Source: Pseudomonas sp. (GTDB lineage Bacteria; Pseudomonadota; Gammaproteobacteria; Pseudomonadales; Pseudomonadaceae). From it: 64,000 nucleotides of DNA. The stretch spans positions 108,517 through 172,516 of the forward strand of contig JAUYKV010000044.1 in the NCBI GenBank assembly GCA_030699825.1, given 5' to 3'. Of the stretch, positions 10,876 to 20,250 are shown piece by piece (position 1 is the first letter of the stretch; each line of letters opens with the position of its first letter). Under the pieces are notes generated by a model. That model worked only from the letters and a program-made list of their open reading frames with translations, did not search any database and had not been told where the DNA came from. The translations under genes were made by a program, and so were the position numbers.

Positions 10876-11505
10876 TCAGACCGGTGCGCGGCGCACCGTG
10901 GCCAACAGCGCCGCGGCACCAACGAATAGCGCGCCGAACGTGCGGTTCATCACCCGTTGCTGCCGCGGCGAACGCAGAGCTCGCAGCGCCCGTGCCGCCA
11001 GCCCGGTGTAGCCGGCCATGACCACCAGGTCGACACCGATCATGGTCACGCCCATCAGCAGGTGCTGCATTAGCAACGGCGCCTGCGGATCGAGAAACTG
11101 CGGCAGCACCGCGAGGATGAAGACGATGGCCTTGGGGTTGCTGAAATTCACCAGAAAGCCGCGCAGGACCAGAGTCAGCGGCCTGCCGATCGGACGCTCG
11201 GCAGGTGCCGCCATAGCGCTGGGCAAGGCCTGCCACTGGCGATAGCCGAGGTACAGCAGATAGACCACGCCGAACCACTTGATCAGGCCGAACGCCACTT
11301 CCGATGCGGCAAGAATCGCCCCAACCCCGGCGGCGACGATGACGATCTGCAGCGCCAGGCCCAACTGCAGCCCCAGGGCATTCCAGTAGCCGCGGCAGAA
11401 GCCGTATTGCAGCCCGGCGGACATCGAGGCAATCGCCCCCGCCCCCGGTGACAGACTGATCAGCCAACAGGCGGCGAAGAACGCAAGCCAGGTTTCCAGT
11501 GCCAC
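10876..11505 (-). CDS. LysE/RhtB-family amino acid exporter
   Basis: A 209-residue inner-membrane exporter of the LysE superfamily, of the type that exports homoserine, threonine or homoserine lactones. Six hydrophobic segments are visible, and the family motif near the first one reads LISLSPGAGAIASMSAGLQYG; the hydrophilic loop carries RGFLVNFSNPKAIVFILAVLPQF. Start is a GTG at 11505 with TGAGG seven bases upstream. It could be called rhtB, but substrate specificity cannot be read from sequence. A strong terminator separates it from the terC gene upstream. Confidence 0.88.
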   Translation of the reverse strand: MALETWLAFFAACWLISLSPGAGAIASMSAGLQYGFCRGYWNALGLQLGLALQIVIVAAGVGAILAASEVAFGLIKWFGVVYLLYLGYRQWQALPSAMAAPAERPIGRPLTLVLRGFLVNFSNPKAIVFILAVLPQFLDPQAPLLMQHLLMGVTMIGVDLVVMAGYTGLAARALRALRSPRQQRVMNRTFGALFVGAAALLATVRRAPV

Positions 11506-11534
11506 GGCGATACCTCAGACAGGTCGATAAAAAG

Positions 11535-11568
11535 ATCAAAAAAAGGGGTAGGCCACGTAGCCTACCCC
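11535..11568 (-). terminator. Rho-independent terminator of terC
   Basis: GGGGTAGGC (11545-11553) and GCCTACCCC (11560-11568) form a perfect 9-bp stem with a 6-base loop. Read on the minus strand it is followed by a seven-T run, so it ends the terC transcript before the rhtB-like gene. Confidence 0.9.
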
Positions 11569-11596
11569 TTGTTGGGTTACTCGCCCAGCCTGCTAA

Positions 11597-12361
11597 TCAG
11601 TCCGGCGAACCCTTACGCAATTGCACCGGATCCATCTCTTCCTTGCGCGCCCGGGCACGGGCCGTGCGCAGGCGGATATTGACGGCTTCCACTGCCAGCG
11701 AGAAGGCCATGGCGAAGTAGACGTAGCCTTTGGGCACATGCACGTCGAAGGCTTCGGCGATCAACACGGTACCGACCACGATAAGGAACGACAGCGCGAG
11801 CATCTTCAGGCTCGGGTGCTTGTCGATAAAGTCGCTGATGGTGCCGGCCGAGAGCATCATCACGATCACCGAGATCACGATGGCGGCGACCATCACCGGC
11901 ACGTTGTCGACCAGGCCGACCGCGGTGATCACCGAATCGAGGGAGAATACGATGTCGATGATGGCAATCTGCACGATGATGCCCATAAAGCCATAGGCCT
12001 TGCCGCCGGCCTGCTGGCCATCCTCTTCGCCTTCCAGGCTGTGGTAGATCTCCGCCGTGCTCTTGAACAGCAGGAACAGGCCGCCGAAGAACAGGATCAG
12101 GTCGCGCCCGGAAAAGCCCTCGCCGAGGACCTGGAACAGGTCGTTGGTCAGGCGCATCACCCAGCTGATCGACAGCAGCAACAGGATCCGCGTGCCCATG
12201 GCCAGAGCCAGGCCGAAGAAACGCGCCTTCGGTTGCTGGGCCTTGGGCAGGCGGCTGACCAGGATCGAGATAAAGATGATGTTGTCGATGCCGAGAACGA
12301 TTTCCAGGGCGGTCAGGGTCAGAAAAGCGACCCAGAGTTCAGGGTTGGCTAGCCATTCCAT
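11597..12361 (-). CDS. TerC-family integral membrane protein
   Basis: A 254-residue membrane protein of the TerC/YoaE family. Family members have been tied to tellurite resistance and to Mn2+ export during metalation of secreted proteins. Both conserved acidic motifs inside membrane helices are present: TALEIVLGIDNIIFISILV near the start and IDIVFSLDSVITAVG in the middle. Seven to eight hydrophobic helices can be seen, with a charged C-terminal tail (RTARARARKEEMDP). ATG at 12361; single-gene unit ended by the terminator at 11535-11568. Confidence 0.88.
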   Translation of the reverse strand: MEWLANPELWVAFLTLTALEIVLGIDNIIFISILVSRLPKAQQPKARFFGLALAMGTRILLLLSISWVMRLTNDLFQVLGEGFSGRDLILFFGGLFLLFKSTAEIYHSLEGEEDGQQAGGKAYGFMGIIVQIAIIDIVFSLDSVITAVGLVDNVPVMVAAIVISVIVMMLSAGTISDFIDKHPSLKMLALSFLIVVGTVLIAEAFDVHVPKGYVYFAMAFSLAVEAVNIRLRTARARARKEEMDPVQLRKGSPD

Positions 12362-12453
12362 AAGGGATTAACACTCACGCGCAGGTTTAAAGGGAAGTTT
12401 GTCCGTGCGCCAGGGGCGCACGGCGTGAAGCAACAACGAGAGCCGGGCGCCCG

Positions 12454-14364
12454 TCAGCTGGCCGCCTCCAGCTCAGCCTGCAAGGCCTCGAGGGTTTCAA
12501 GCGCCTCCAGCCAGCGCTCTTCCAGGTCGGCTTCACGGCTTTTCAGCTTGGCTTGCTCGGCCAGCGCGTCGCGCAGTTGGTTCTTGCTCGCCGCCTCGTA
12601 GATCCCGCTGTCGCCCAGGCGGGCTTCCACGGCAGCCAGGCTCGCATGCAGTTGGCCGAGTTCCTTTTCCAGCTTGTCGGCTTCACGCTTGAGCGGCGCC
12701 AACTGCTGGCGCAGCGCCGCCGCGGCCTGGCGCTGGGCACGCTTGTCGGTTTTATCCAGGTTGCCTTCGCCGTTGCTGACCGGCGCCTGGCGCACCCGGA
12801 AGTCCGCCAACCAGCGCGCGTAATCCTCGAGATCGCCATCGAACGACTGCACCCGGCCATCGGCGACCAGAAGGAACTCATCGGTGGTGCTCTTGAGCAG
12901 ATGACGATCATGCGAGACCACCACCACGGCGCCGGAGAACTCCTGCAGGGCCATGGTCAGCGCCAGGCGCATCTCCAGATCGAGGTGGTTGGTTGGTTCA
13001 TCGAGCAGCAACAGGTTGGGTTTGCCCCAGGCGATCAGGGCCAGGGCCAGGCGCGCTTTTTCCCCACCGGAAAAATTCAGCACCGGCTCGTCGCAGCGCG
13101 GGCCGCGGAAATCGAAGCCGCCGAGGAAGTCGCGCAGGGTCTGCTCGCGCTCGGTCGGGGCCAGGCGCTGGAAATGCAGGAGCGGGCTGGCCTTGTCGTC
13201 GAGAGCATCGAGCTGGTGCTGGGCAAAATAGCCCACCACCAGGTTCTCGCCGCGCTGCAGGCGGCCGCCGATCGGCTGCAACTCGCCCGCCAGGGTCTTG
13301 ATCAGGGTCGATTTACCGGCACCATTGGGCCCGAGCAAGCCCAGGCGAGCGCCGGGCGCCAACTGCAACTTGACCTGTTCCAGCACCACCTTGTCGCCAT
13401 AGCCGAGACGGCCTTCGCTCAAATCCAGCAGCGGGCTGGAAATCTTGCTGGCCTCGCGAAAGGTGAAGTCGAACGGCGAGTCGACATGCGCCGCGGACAA
13501 CTCTTCCATTCGTTCCAGCGCCTTGATCCGGCTCTGTGCCTGACGTGCCTTGGTTGCCTGGGCCTTGAAGCGGGCGATGTACTTTTCCATGTGCGCGCGC
13601 TGCGCCTGCTGCTTCTCGAACGCCTGCTGCTGCTGGGCCAGGCGTTCGGCGCGGGTGCGCTCGAAGGCCGAGTAGCCGCCGCGATAAAGGATCAGCTTGC
13701 GCTGCTCGACGTGCGCCACATGATCGACCACCGCATCGAGAAAATCGCGGTCATGGGAAATCAGCAGCAGGGTACCCGGGTAGTTCTGCAACCAGCCTTC
13801 CAGCCAGAGAATCGCATCCAGATCCAGGTGGTTGGTCGGTTCGTCGAGCAACAACAGGTCGGACGGGCACATCAGCGCCTGGGCCAGGTTCAGGCGCATG
13901 CGCCAGCCGCCGGAGAAATCGCCGACACGGCGATCCATCTGCGTACTTTCAAACCCAAGGCCGGCGAGCAATTTGCGCGCACGGGCATCGGCGGCATAAC
14001 CATCGAGGTTATCCAGCTCGGTGTGCAGGCGCGCAATCGCGACGCCATCGTGCGCGGCCTCGGCCACGACCAGTTCGGCCTGGACCCGGCGCAGCTGCAC
14101 ATCGCCATCGAGCACATAGTCCACCGCCTGGCGCTCGACCGCGTCGATCTCCTGACGCATATGGGCAATGCGCCAGTCGGCGGGAATCAGGCAGTCGCCC
14201 GCGTCCGCGCTCAAGTCGCCGCGCAGCAAGGCGAACAGGCTGGATTTGCCGGCGCCATTGGCGCCGATCAGGCCGGCTTTATGGCCGGGATGCAGGGTCA
14301 GCTCGGCGTCTTCTAGCAGACGCTGCGGGCCACGCTGTAAAGTGAGGTTCTGGAGTCGGATCAT
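12454..14364 (-). CDS. ABC-F family ATPase (YheS-like)
   Basis: A 636-residue soluble protein with two ABC ATPase domains and no membrane segment, of the ABC-F family that acts on the ribosome. Walker A motifs read GANGAGKSS and GPNGAGKST; signatures are FSGGWRMRL and FSGGEKARL; Walker B motifs are LLLLDEPTNHLD in both halves. The linker between the domains (about residues 235-300) is the charged P-site tRNA interaction motif region rich in Q, R and K. A C-terminal coiled coil (EADKLEKELGQLHASLAAVE) follows. I use the ATG at 14364 (MIRLQNLTLQRGPQ); the frame is open upstream. Relatives include E. coli YheS. Confidence 0.93.
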   Translation of the reverse strand: MIRLQNLTLQRGPQRLLEDAELTLHPGHKAGLIGANGAGKSSLFALLRGDLSADAGDCLIPADWRIAHMRQEIDAVERQAVDYVLDGDVQLRRVQAELVVAEAAHDGVAIARLHTELDNLDGYAADARARKLLAGLGFESTQMDRRVGDFSGGWRMRLNLAQALMCPSDLLLLDEPTNHLDLDAILWLEGWLQNYPGTLLLISHDRDFLDAVVDHVAHVEQRKLILYRGGYSAFERTRAERLAQQQQAFEKQQAQRAHMEKYIARFKAQATKARQAQSRIKALERMEELSAAHVDSPFDFTFREASKISSPLLDLSEGRLGYGDKVVLEQVKLQLAPGARLGLLGPNGAGKSTLIKTLAGELQPIGGRLQRGENLVVGYFAQHQLDALDDKASPLLHFQRLAPTEREQTLRDFLGGFDFRGPRCDEPVLNFSGGEKARLALALIAWGKPNLLLLDEPTNHLDLEMRLALTMALQEFSGAVVVVSHDRHLLKSTTDEFLLVADGRVQSFDGDLEDYARWLADFRVRQAPVSNGEGNLDKTDKRAQRQAAAALRQQLAPLKREADKLEKELGQLHASLAAVEARLGDSGIYEAASKNQLRDALAEQAKLKSREADLEERWLEALETLEALQAELEAAS

Positions 14365-14414
14365 AATGGCGGCGGAGTCTACCAGAGTCGCCCGCGGCAT
14401 ACCTGGAAAGCACC

Positions 14415-14879
14415 ATGCATCCTGACCTGTGGCGTTTCGCCGAAGACCTCTATCGCCGCCCCGGTGTCGAGACCGCCTGCCTGCAGTTGCAGGCTCAGGG
14501 TAGCGATATCTGCCTGTTGCTCTGTGGCGCCTGGCTAGGCCGCCGCGGCGTGGCCTGCAGCGCCGAACGGGCCGACTGCCTGCGCGCCATAGCCCAACCC
14601 TGGCAGCGTGAGGTGGTCAACGTGCTCAGGCATGTGCGCCAGCAATGGCGCGCAGCCGCTCACCACGACAGCGCCCTGGCGGCGCTGCGCGAGCAGATCA
14701 AACAGCTTGAACTGGCGGCCGAACACGAACAGCTGCAGCGCCTGGCGTCCTGCAGCCTCGACTGGCCAGGCGATACGGCTGAGGACATACGCGCCTGGCT
14801 GCACGCCCTGGCCCCCGTGAGCACGGCAGCCGACCGCGACGCACTGCATCTGCTGCACGTCGCAGCCCGGGACGTTTAG
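14415..14879 (+). CDS. TIGR02444 family protein (DUF2390)
   Basis: A 154-residue, helix-rich protein of the TIGR02444/DUF2390 family, conserved beside algP in pseudomonads, function unknown. The start MHPDLWRFAEDLYRRPGVE and the block DICLLLCGAWLGRRG are typical. It is divergent from the ABC-F gene, with about 50 bases between their start codons, and its stop overlaps the algP stop by four bases in convergent orientation. Confidence 0.82.
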   Translation: MHPDLWRFAEDLYRRPGVETACLQLQAQGSDICLLLCGAWLGRRGVACSAERADCLRAIAQPWQREVVNVLRHVRQQWRAAAHHDSALAALREQIKQLELAAEHEQLQRLASCSLDWPGDTAEDIRAWLHALAPVSTAADRDALHLLHVAARDV

Positions 14880-15820
14880 GACGCTGGCGGCGGGGTGCTT
14901 GCGGCGACGGTCGTGGCTGCGGCGGGCACTGCCGGCGAGCTGGCAACGGAAGTTGCCACCGACGGTTTAGTGGCCGCAGGCTTTTTCGCCACGGGCTTGG
15001 CGGCAGCTTTAGTCGCAGGTTTCGCCTCAGGCTTACTGACCGCCTTGGCTGCCGCTGGCTTGGTGGCGGGCTTGGCCACCACAGGTTTGGCCGTGCTGCT
15101 GGCAAGTGGCTTGTTCGCTGCCGGCTTGGCCGGGGCTTTGGCAGCTGGTTTAGCGGCTGGCTTGGCGGCCGCTGGAGCAGCGGCTACTGGCTTCGGCGCG
15201 GACTTCAACGGTGCCTTGGCGGCCGGTTTGGCAATGACGCCTGCTGGTTTGCCGGCTGGCGTTTTACTGGCAACCGGCTTGACTGCAGCTTTGACCGCGG
15301 GCTTGGCGACCGGTTTGCTGGCGACCTTGGCAGGCGCTTTGCTCGCCGGCTTGGCAGCGGCTTTGGCGGCCGGTTTGGCAGCCGGCTTGACCACTGCGGG
15401 CTTGGTTTCATGACGGCTCAGGGCCTTGCTGGCGGCTTCCTTGACCTTGCCTACACCCTGGGCGAGTTTCAGGCTTTCCTGGGCGTCACGCTTGAGCCCG
15501 AGGATGTAATTGCGGGTCTCGCTCTGCCGATCCTTGAGGGTATCGAGCAGCTCTTCCAGCTCGGCCACCGCATCCTTGGCCTTCGCCTGCGCCTTGGCCT
15601 TGCCCGCCACTGCAGCCTCCTGCAACCTGACGCGGGCGTCATGCAGTTTTTCCTGGGCCTTGCCGCGCTGCTTCTCCAGCTTGCCGAGCAGCTTTTCTGC
15701 ATCGATCAGCGCTCGCGAACAGGCATCCTCAAGATGTTCGAGCAAGCTGCTGGAGAGTTGATGGAGCAGATGCAGCGGGGTACTGACCGATTTCTTCTTG
15801 GCTTTCTTTGTGGCCGACAT
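14876..15820 (-). CDS. algP: Alginate regulatory protein AlgP, histone H1-like
   Basis: A 314-residue protein with two parts. Residues 1-125 are a mixed helical domain with a strong coiled coil (EKLLGKLEKQRGKAQEKLH). From about residue 130 to the end it is a low-complexity, lysine/proline/alanine tail made of degenerate KPAAKAA-type units, like eukaryotic histone H1 tails. In P. aeruginosa AlgP (AlgR3) binds DNA and was linked to algD expression. Such repeat tails change length by recombination between units, so the copy number is likely strain-specific. The strongly hydrophobic 172-codon frame on the opposite strand is a mirror of the repeats and not a gene. Confidence 0.93.
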   Translation of the reverse strand: MSATKKAKKKSVSTPLHLLHQLSSSLLEHLEDACSRALIDAEKLLGKLEKQRGKAQEKLHDARVRLQEAAVAGKAKAQAKAKDAVAELEELLDTLKDRQSETRNYILGLKRDAQESLKLAQGVGKVKEAASKALSRHETKPAVVKPAAKPAAKAAAKPASKAPAKVASKPVAKPAVKAAVKPVASKTPAGKPAGVIAKPAAKAPLKSAPKPVAAAPAAAKPAAKPAAKAPAKPAANKPLASSTAKPVVAKPATKPAAAKAVSKPEAKPATKAAAKPVAKKPAATKPSVATSVASSPAVPAAATTVAASTPPPAS

Positions 15821-16159
15821 GACGCGCCTCCGGGCGGGTGTAGATGCAGCTCATACTAGCAGTCTGCCGATGAATAGTAATCGCCAGCAAATTGCAGGTT
15901 GGCTCTTGAACTTGGGAGAACGATGGCGCCGGGGAGCGAGAATTCGAACGCCCCGGGTGGCGGCTCGAGGGCATTCACTGGCAGCTGGCGGCGACCATAC
16001 AAACACCTGAGTCGGTCAGCGCATGGCAACCGGCATCCCCGGCAACGCAACGACCACGCCCCTTCGCCCGAGAGGGGCAAGTCGACAGCTGATGATCGAG
16101 CAGGCACTGCCCGACTGTATCGACTTAAATTTACTCGCAGGCGGTTGAAAAACCGTCGG
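15821..16159. other. Intergenic region between algQ and algP
   Basis: About 340 bases without a supported gene. It should hold the algP promoter and the end of the algQ transcript. The stretch CCCCTTCGCCCGAGAGGGG near 16059-16077 is an imperfect hairpin; I see no convincing terminator or promoter boxes. Confidence 0.4.
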
Positions 16160-16642
16160 CTAGAGTACGGGAGCCGGGGCCGAAGTCTGCTGTTGATGCG
16201 CGTTATGCAGCACTTCGATCAGGCAGTCTTCCAACTCGAAACGCTCATGCAGCAGCTGCCCCAAGCGCTGGAGCTCTTCGCCCAGGGACACGCTGTCATG
16301 GCAATCGCCATTGTCGCAGCGGTCGTTGAACGTCAGGGCCACCTCGGTGATCACCTCGAGCCGCGGGTAGATCTGCTTGGCCAGTTCGAGACCACGCTGA
16401 TCGCCAAAGGCCTTGGCTTCATTGGTCAGCTGTTCATAGACCTCGAAATGCCCGGCGGACACGTAGTCGACCAGAATTTCGCAGAACCGCTGCAAGGGCT
16501 GCGCATTGGTAATGGGTGCTTGTGGGGAGTCGCTGATGGCCGTATAGGCCTTCACCAGTTCCTGGCGCTCCTGCAACCAGCGGTCGATCAGCAGGTGAAC
16601 ACCACCCCAACGTTCCTGGGCGTTCTGACAACTATCGAGCAT
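16160..16642 (-). CDS. algQ: Anti-sigma-70 factor Rsd/AlgQ
   Basis: A 160-residue helical protein of the Rsd/AlgQ family that binds region 4 of the housekeeping sigma factor and in Pseudomonas influences alginate, siderophore and virulence gene expression. The start [20 protein letters not shown] is characteristic (helix 1 contacts sigma). Further conserved blocks are [20 protein letters not shown] and [20 protein letters not shown]. Length equals the known Pseudomonas protein. A good ribosome-binding site (GGAAGTGAGG) precedes the ATG. A likely -10 box is the TATAAC read on the minus strand near 16676. The open reading frame stands alone, with long gaps on both sides. Confidence 0.95.
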   Translation of the reverse strand: MLDSCQNAQERWGGVHLLIDRWLQERQELVKAYTAISDSPQAPITNAQPLQRFCEILVDYVSAGHFEVYEQLTNEAKAFGDQRGLELAKQIYPRLEVITEVALTFNDRCDNGDCHDSVSLGEELQRLGQLLHERFELEDCLIEVLHNAHQQQTSAPAPVL

Positions 16643-17068
16643 GATGGCCTCACTTCCCTTATCGGTATTTCTGTTATACGTCCGATCCGAGACGGTTTTT
16701 TGTCAATCGGCACATTACATTGGAAGAGCAATTGCAAAACGGCAATTTTCCGGCGGTACTTGCGAGCCAGATTATGCCCGCTAACTTGCGCCATCAAGGC
16801 GCTCGGTCGAGAAAATTTCATACGCGCGTTTAATCGGTGTCCCGCGCGGCGTCTGGCCTGTAGAAACTCAGCCACACACGACTCAACACTTACCTGCACT
16901 ACAACATATGCAGACCAACTTGCACAGCGTGGGTTGATTAATCAGGCCCACCTCATGATCGACATCAACCGGATCGACACAATATCGGCCGCACCGCATC
17001 CGCTGCCGCCCACCACTATCGGGGGAATATTCCCCCGGCAGCGCTATCCAGACGCAGGCAGCCGCCTA
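16643..17068. other. Intergenic region between hemY and algQ
   Basis: About 425 bases with no supported gene. From memory, P. aeruginosa carries dsbH in this position; nothing resembling a disulfide-bond protein can be read here in any frame. The part near 16680 should contain the algQ promoter. Base composition is lower in GC than the flanks. Confidence 0.45.
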
Positions 17069-18316
17069 TCAGCTGGCGACTGGTGCAGGCAAGGGCAGGC
17101 TGTCCAGACGCTGATCGAGCAGCCCCAGCCCTTCCTGAAACAACCGATTGCTCTGCTCGGTTTCGCCCAACCGAGCCAGCAAGCGCGCCAACTCCGCACA
17201 GGTTTCCGGGTGGCGCTGAAAAGCCAGACTGCTCTCGAAGTACTCCTTGGCCTTGCCCCACAGCTGGTTTTGCAGGCACAGCCGGCCCAGGGTCAACAGC
17301 AGGTTGGCATCCTTGGGGTGCTGCTTCAGCCAGCCTTCGGCCGCTTGCAACTGGCGCCCCGGATCGCGCCCATGGAGCAAGCCGTAGAGGCGCACCAGGC
17401 GCTGGTCATAGTTGCTTTTGAGTGCATGCTGCAACAGCTCTTCGGCCTCGTTCTCGGCCCCCAACACACGCAATTGCTCGACATAGACCGCCAGCAACTC
17501 AGGGTCCTGACGCAACGCCGAGGAGAGCTGTTGCCAGGCCTGTGCCAGAGTTTCCAGGGCGCTTTCGGTGCCACCTTGGTCGACCTTGCCGGCAACGGCC
17601 AGACGGCCACGCCAGGCTTGCCGCTCCAGCTCGTGCAGTTCGGCAGCGCCCAGCACTTTCTGCTTGCGCAGCTCCGGCAGCAGGCCGAGCAGCTCCGACC
17701 AGGCGCCAGTCTGCTGGTACAAGCGCTGCAACTTGCGCAACACCTGACGGTGGTGCGGATGGCGCTCACACATCGCCTCCAGGGTGTCGCGCGCCGCATC
17801 GACCTGACCGCGTTCCTGCTGCAATTCGGCATGGTTCAGGGCGATGGCCAGTTCAGCATCCGGCAGGCGTTTCAGTGCCTGTTCCAACAGGGCGTCGCTG
17901 TCCTCATGCTGCCCCAGCTTGTGCGCTGCACGGGCGGCGCCCAGGTAATACATCAGCGGCTGCGGCTCGCCTTCGGCGGCCCGGCGCAAGTGACGCAGGG
18001 CACGCACCCAGCGCCCCTCGGCCAAATCGAGGAAGCCCTGCTCGGAGGCCTGACGCACACGACGACCACGGTGCAGACCCGACCAGGGGTTGACCAGGCC
18101 CACCGATACCAGCACCAGGCGCAGCACCAGACGCAGCAGGTAGAGCGTCAGCCAGACCACAGCGATCAACGCCAGGAAAGCCCACAAGCTCGATTCGTAG
18201 CGAAAGCCCTGATAGGCGAACAACACGTAGCCCTTGTGTTCGGCTACGGCCAGGGCGAGCAACGCCAGCCCCGCGGCGATCGCCAGCACGACCAGCAGCA
18301 GATAGACGCGCTTCAT
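17069..18316 (-). CDS. hemY: HemY, heme-biosynthesis-associated TPR membrane protein
   Basis: A 415-residue inner-membrane protein: two N-terminal membrane helices (VYLLLVVLAIAAGLALLALA and LWAFLALIAVVWLTLYLLRL, about residues 4-66) followed by a large cytosolic or periplasmic region of TPR-like repeats (for example LLTLGRLCLQNQLWGKAKEY). This is the proteobacterial HemY encoded after hemX, not the Bacillus protoporphyrinogen oxidase of the same name; its exact role is unresolved. The start overlaps the hemX stop by four bases, so the two are translationally coupled. Confidence 0.92.
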   Translation of the reverse strand: MKRVYLLLVVLAIAAGLALLALAVAEHKGYVLFAYQGFRYESSLWAFLALIAVVWLTLYLLRLVLRLVLVSVGLVNPWSGLHRGRRVRQASEQGFLDLAEGRWVRALRHLRRAAEGEPQPLMYYLGAARAAHKLGQHEDSDALLEQALKRLPDAELAIALNHAELQQERGQVDAARDTLEAMCERHPHHRQVLRKLQRLYQQTGAWSELLGLLPELRKQKVLGAAELHELERQAWRGRLAVAGKVDQGGTESALETLAQAWQQLSSALRQDPELLAVYVEQLRVLGAENEAEELLQHALKSNYDQRLVRLYGLLHGRDPGRQLQAAEGWLKQHPKDANLLLTLGRLCLQNQLWGKAKEYFESSLAFQRHPETCAELARLLARLGETEQSNRLFQEGLGLLDQRLDSLPLPAPVAS

Positions 18317-19461
18317 GGGCGAGCCTCCTCCACACTCGGCAGGGCGTCTGCCGGTGCGTCACGTTCGACCCGCTGCCGGGCCGACTGCTTGCGCTGGATA
18401 TAAGCCTGGACCGCGTTGAGCGAACCACTCAGATCCGGCGCAATCACCTCGATCGGCTGCTCGAGCAGCTCCTCAATGCGCGCACGCAAGGCACGGCTAC
18501 TGGGGTTGTCCAGGTCGAAATGCGCATCCAGCACCTCGCGCGCCTGCACCAGCGACTGCCGATACACCGGGGTCTGGCCATGCAGCGCCGCCCACTGCGC
18601 CTGCTCCAGGGCCAGGCTGAGGGCCAGGCGCACCTGCGTCAGGCTCTGCCCGGCGAGCAACGGGCGAATATTCTCGTCGGCGCTGAAATCGATACGGAAA
18701 TACTGCGACAGGGTCTCGAGCCATTCGGTCCACCAACGGCTGCCATCGCCCTCGGCGGCCAGCTCACTGAGCACCCCGTCGGCACCGACGAAGGCCGGGT
18801 TGAGCGCATGCAACTGCGCCACCTGCTCACGCAATGCCGCCAGTTGCAGGAACAGCCCGGTGCGATCCGGGTTGACGGTTGCGCGCAACGCCTCGAGGCT
18901 CTTGGCCAGCTGCTCGCGCGCGGCAAAAGCGGCGGGATCGTCCTGCCCGCGAAGAATCTCGTCGGCGCCCTGCACCAGGGCCGTGGCGCTGTTGATGTCT
19001 TGCAGAGCCGACAGGCGCAGGCTGGCAAGGCGCAACAAATGCTCGGCCTCGGCCAGGCGCCAATCCTGACGACTGGCGCCGAGGACCGTTTCCAGGCGCT
19101 GGTTGAGCAGTTGTTGATCGCCTTGCAACTGTGCGACCAGGCGCCGGCGAGCGTCCAGCTCATCGGCGCCGGGCAATTGCTGCAGGCGGGTGTCCAGTGC
19201 CTGGGTGCGCAGGGCCAAGGCGTCGGTCTGACTGCGCGCCTCTTGCAGTTGACCGAACTGCTGCTGCTCGCGCAGCTCCAGACTGCGCAACTGCCACAGG
19301 CTCCAGCCAGCTGCCGCCACGCCCGCCGCACCCAACAACAGCGCCAGCACGACCAGGCTATTGCCGCGCGACGCGGTTTTTGCCGCAGGGGCTGGCGCTG
19401 CTGCAGCGGGCGCCTCCGCTACCAGCGGCTCTTGCTCTTTCGGGGTAGTCGCTTCGCTCAC
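18313..19461 (-). CDS. hemX: HemX, putative uroporphyrinogen-III C-methyltransferase-like membrane protein
   Basis: A 382-residue protein with a cytosolic Ala/Pro-rich start, one membrane helix (SLVVLALLLGAAGVAAAGW, about residues 35-53) and a long coiled-coil to helical domain. No S-adenosylmethionine-binding motif is visible, so the common label of methyltransferase is doubtful. Conserved family blocks include WRLAEAEHLLRLASLRLSAL and YFRIDFSADENIRPLLAGQS. It lies between hemD (9 bases upstream) and hemY (4-base overlap) in the hemC-D-X-Y operon. Confidence 0.9.
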   Translation of the reverse strand: MSEATTPKEQEPLVAEAPAAAAPAPAAKTASRGNSLVVLALLLGAAGVAAAGWSLWQLRSLELREQQQFGQLQEARSQTDALALRTQALDTRLQQLPGADELDARRRLVAQLQGDQQLLNQRLETVLGASRQDWRLAEAEHLLRLASLRLSALQDINSATALVQGADEILRGQDDPAAFAAREQLAKSLEALRATVNPDRTGLFLQLAALREQVAQLHALNPAFVGADGVLSELAAEGDGSRWWTEWLETLSQYFRIDFSADENIRPLLAGQSLTQVRLALSLALEQAQWAALHGQTPVYRQSLVQAREVLDAHFDLDNPSSRALRARIEELLEQPIEVIAPDLSGSLNAVQAYIQRKQSARQRVERDAPADALPSVEEARP

Positions 19462-19470
19462 GTATCCATC

Positions 19471-20250
19471 CTATGCATCAGAGGTTGGGGCAGGTTGCGC
19501 CTGCAACGCCGCCAACAACGCCACGGCACTCGCGCCGCGGCAGTCCACAATAGTTTTGGCGCCAGCAGCTCGCGCCTGTTCAGCCACACGCGGGCTGGGT
19601 ACGAACAAGGGTAGCCGAGCCAGCGACGGCCAGTGTTCACCGGCCAGCTCGAGCAGATGGCTAAAACCCTGCCCACTGCTGACCACCAGGCCATTCAGGC
19701 GTTCATCCCGCACCCGTTCGGCAAGTGTCGTCGGCGAATAGTGCGGCAACAGACGGCGGTACAGTGACAGATAGTCGACGTCCACACCCTGACCGCGCAA
19801 GCGCTCGGCGAGGAGTTCGCGGCCACCCTCGCCGCGCAAAATCAACACCCGAGGCGTGTCCGCGGCCGCCAACACCCGCTGCAACTGCGGCAGCGCCAGC
19901 AGGGCCTCGCTGTCATCGCCCCGCTCGGGGTAATGCACGGTCAGGCCGTAGTCGCCGAGGATTGCAGCGGTGGCCGCGCCGACACTGAACCAGAGCGGCG
20001 CGGCCGGTGGCTGCGGCCAATAGCGGTCGAGCAGGTCCAGGCCCAGCCGCGCGGCCGGTTTGCTCACCACGATCACCGCGCTGTAGCGCTCAAGATCGAG
20101 GATGATCGCGCGCTGCTCCGGCGCCTCGGCCAGAGCCTCGATCGCCAGCAATGGCAGGCTGCTGCTGTAAATTCCCTGCTCGGCCAGGGTCGTGGCCAAA
20201 GCCGCGCACTCCTCGGCCGGGCGGGTCAGCAGCAGGCGCCAGTCGCTCAC
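19471..20250 (-). CDS. hemD: Uroporphyrinogen-III synthase
   Basis: A 259-residue enzyme that closes hydroxymethylbilane and inverts ring D to give uroporphyrinogen III. Sequence conservation is low across the family, but the two-domain pattern is clear: the start [56 protein letters not shown] and the C-terminal [16 protein letters not shown]. It overlaps the hemC stop by four bases, consistent with coupled translation of consecutive pathway enzymes. Confidence 0.94.
   Translation of the reverse strand: MSDWRLLLTRPAEECAALATTLAEQGIYSSSLPLLAIEALAEAPEQRAIILDLERYSAVIVVSKPAARLGLDLLDRYWPQPPAAPLWFSVGAATAAILGDYGLTVHYPERGDDSEALLALPQLQRVLAAADTPRVLILRGEGGRELLAERLRGQGVDVDYLSLYRRLLPHYSPTTLAERVRDERLNGLVVSSGQGFSHLLELAGEHWPSLARLPLFVPSPRVAEQARAAGAKTIVDCRGASAVALLAALQAQPAPTSDA

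Noticed and set aside
12553..14316. 587-codon open frame opposite the ABC-F gene, and similar long frames opposite ppk (5146-6993), cyaA (39850-41892) and lysA/dapF (44109-46013)
   Set aside because: All lie antisense to strongly conserved genes. High GC at third positions opens the reverse frame; compositions are rich in Q, G, A, R, H and show no family motifs.
14895..15413. 172-codon hydrophobic frame with GLAAGLAAGL repeats
   Set aside because: It is the exact antisense of the AlgP KPAA repeat; its apparent membrane-protein look comes from reading the repeat backwards.
16920..16985. TTGATTAATCAG resembling an Anr/FNR box upstream of hemY
   Set aside because: The second half does not fit TTGAT-N4-ATCAA, and hemY is read as part of hemC-D-X-Y, away from this position.
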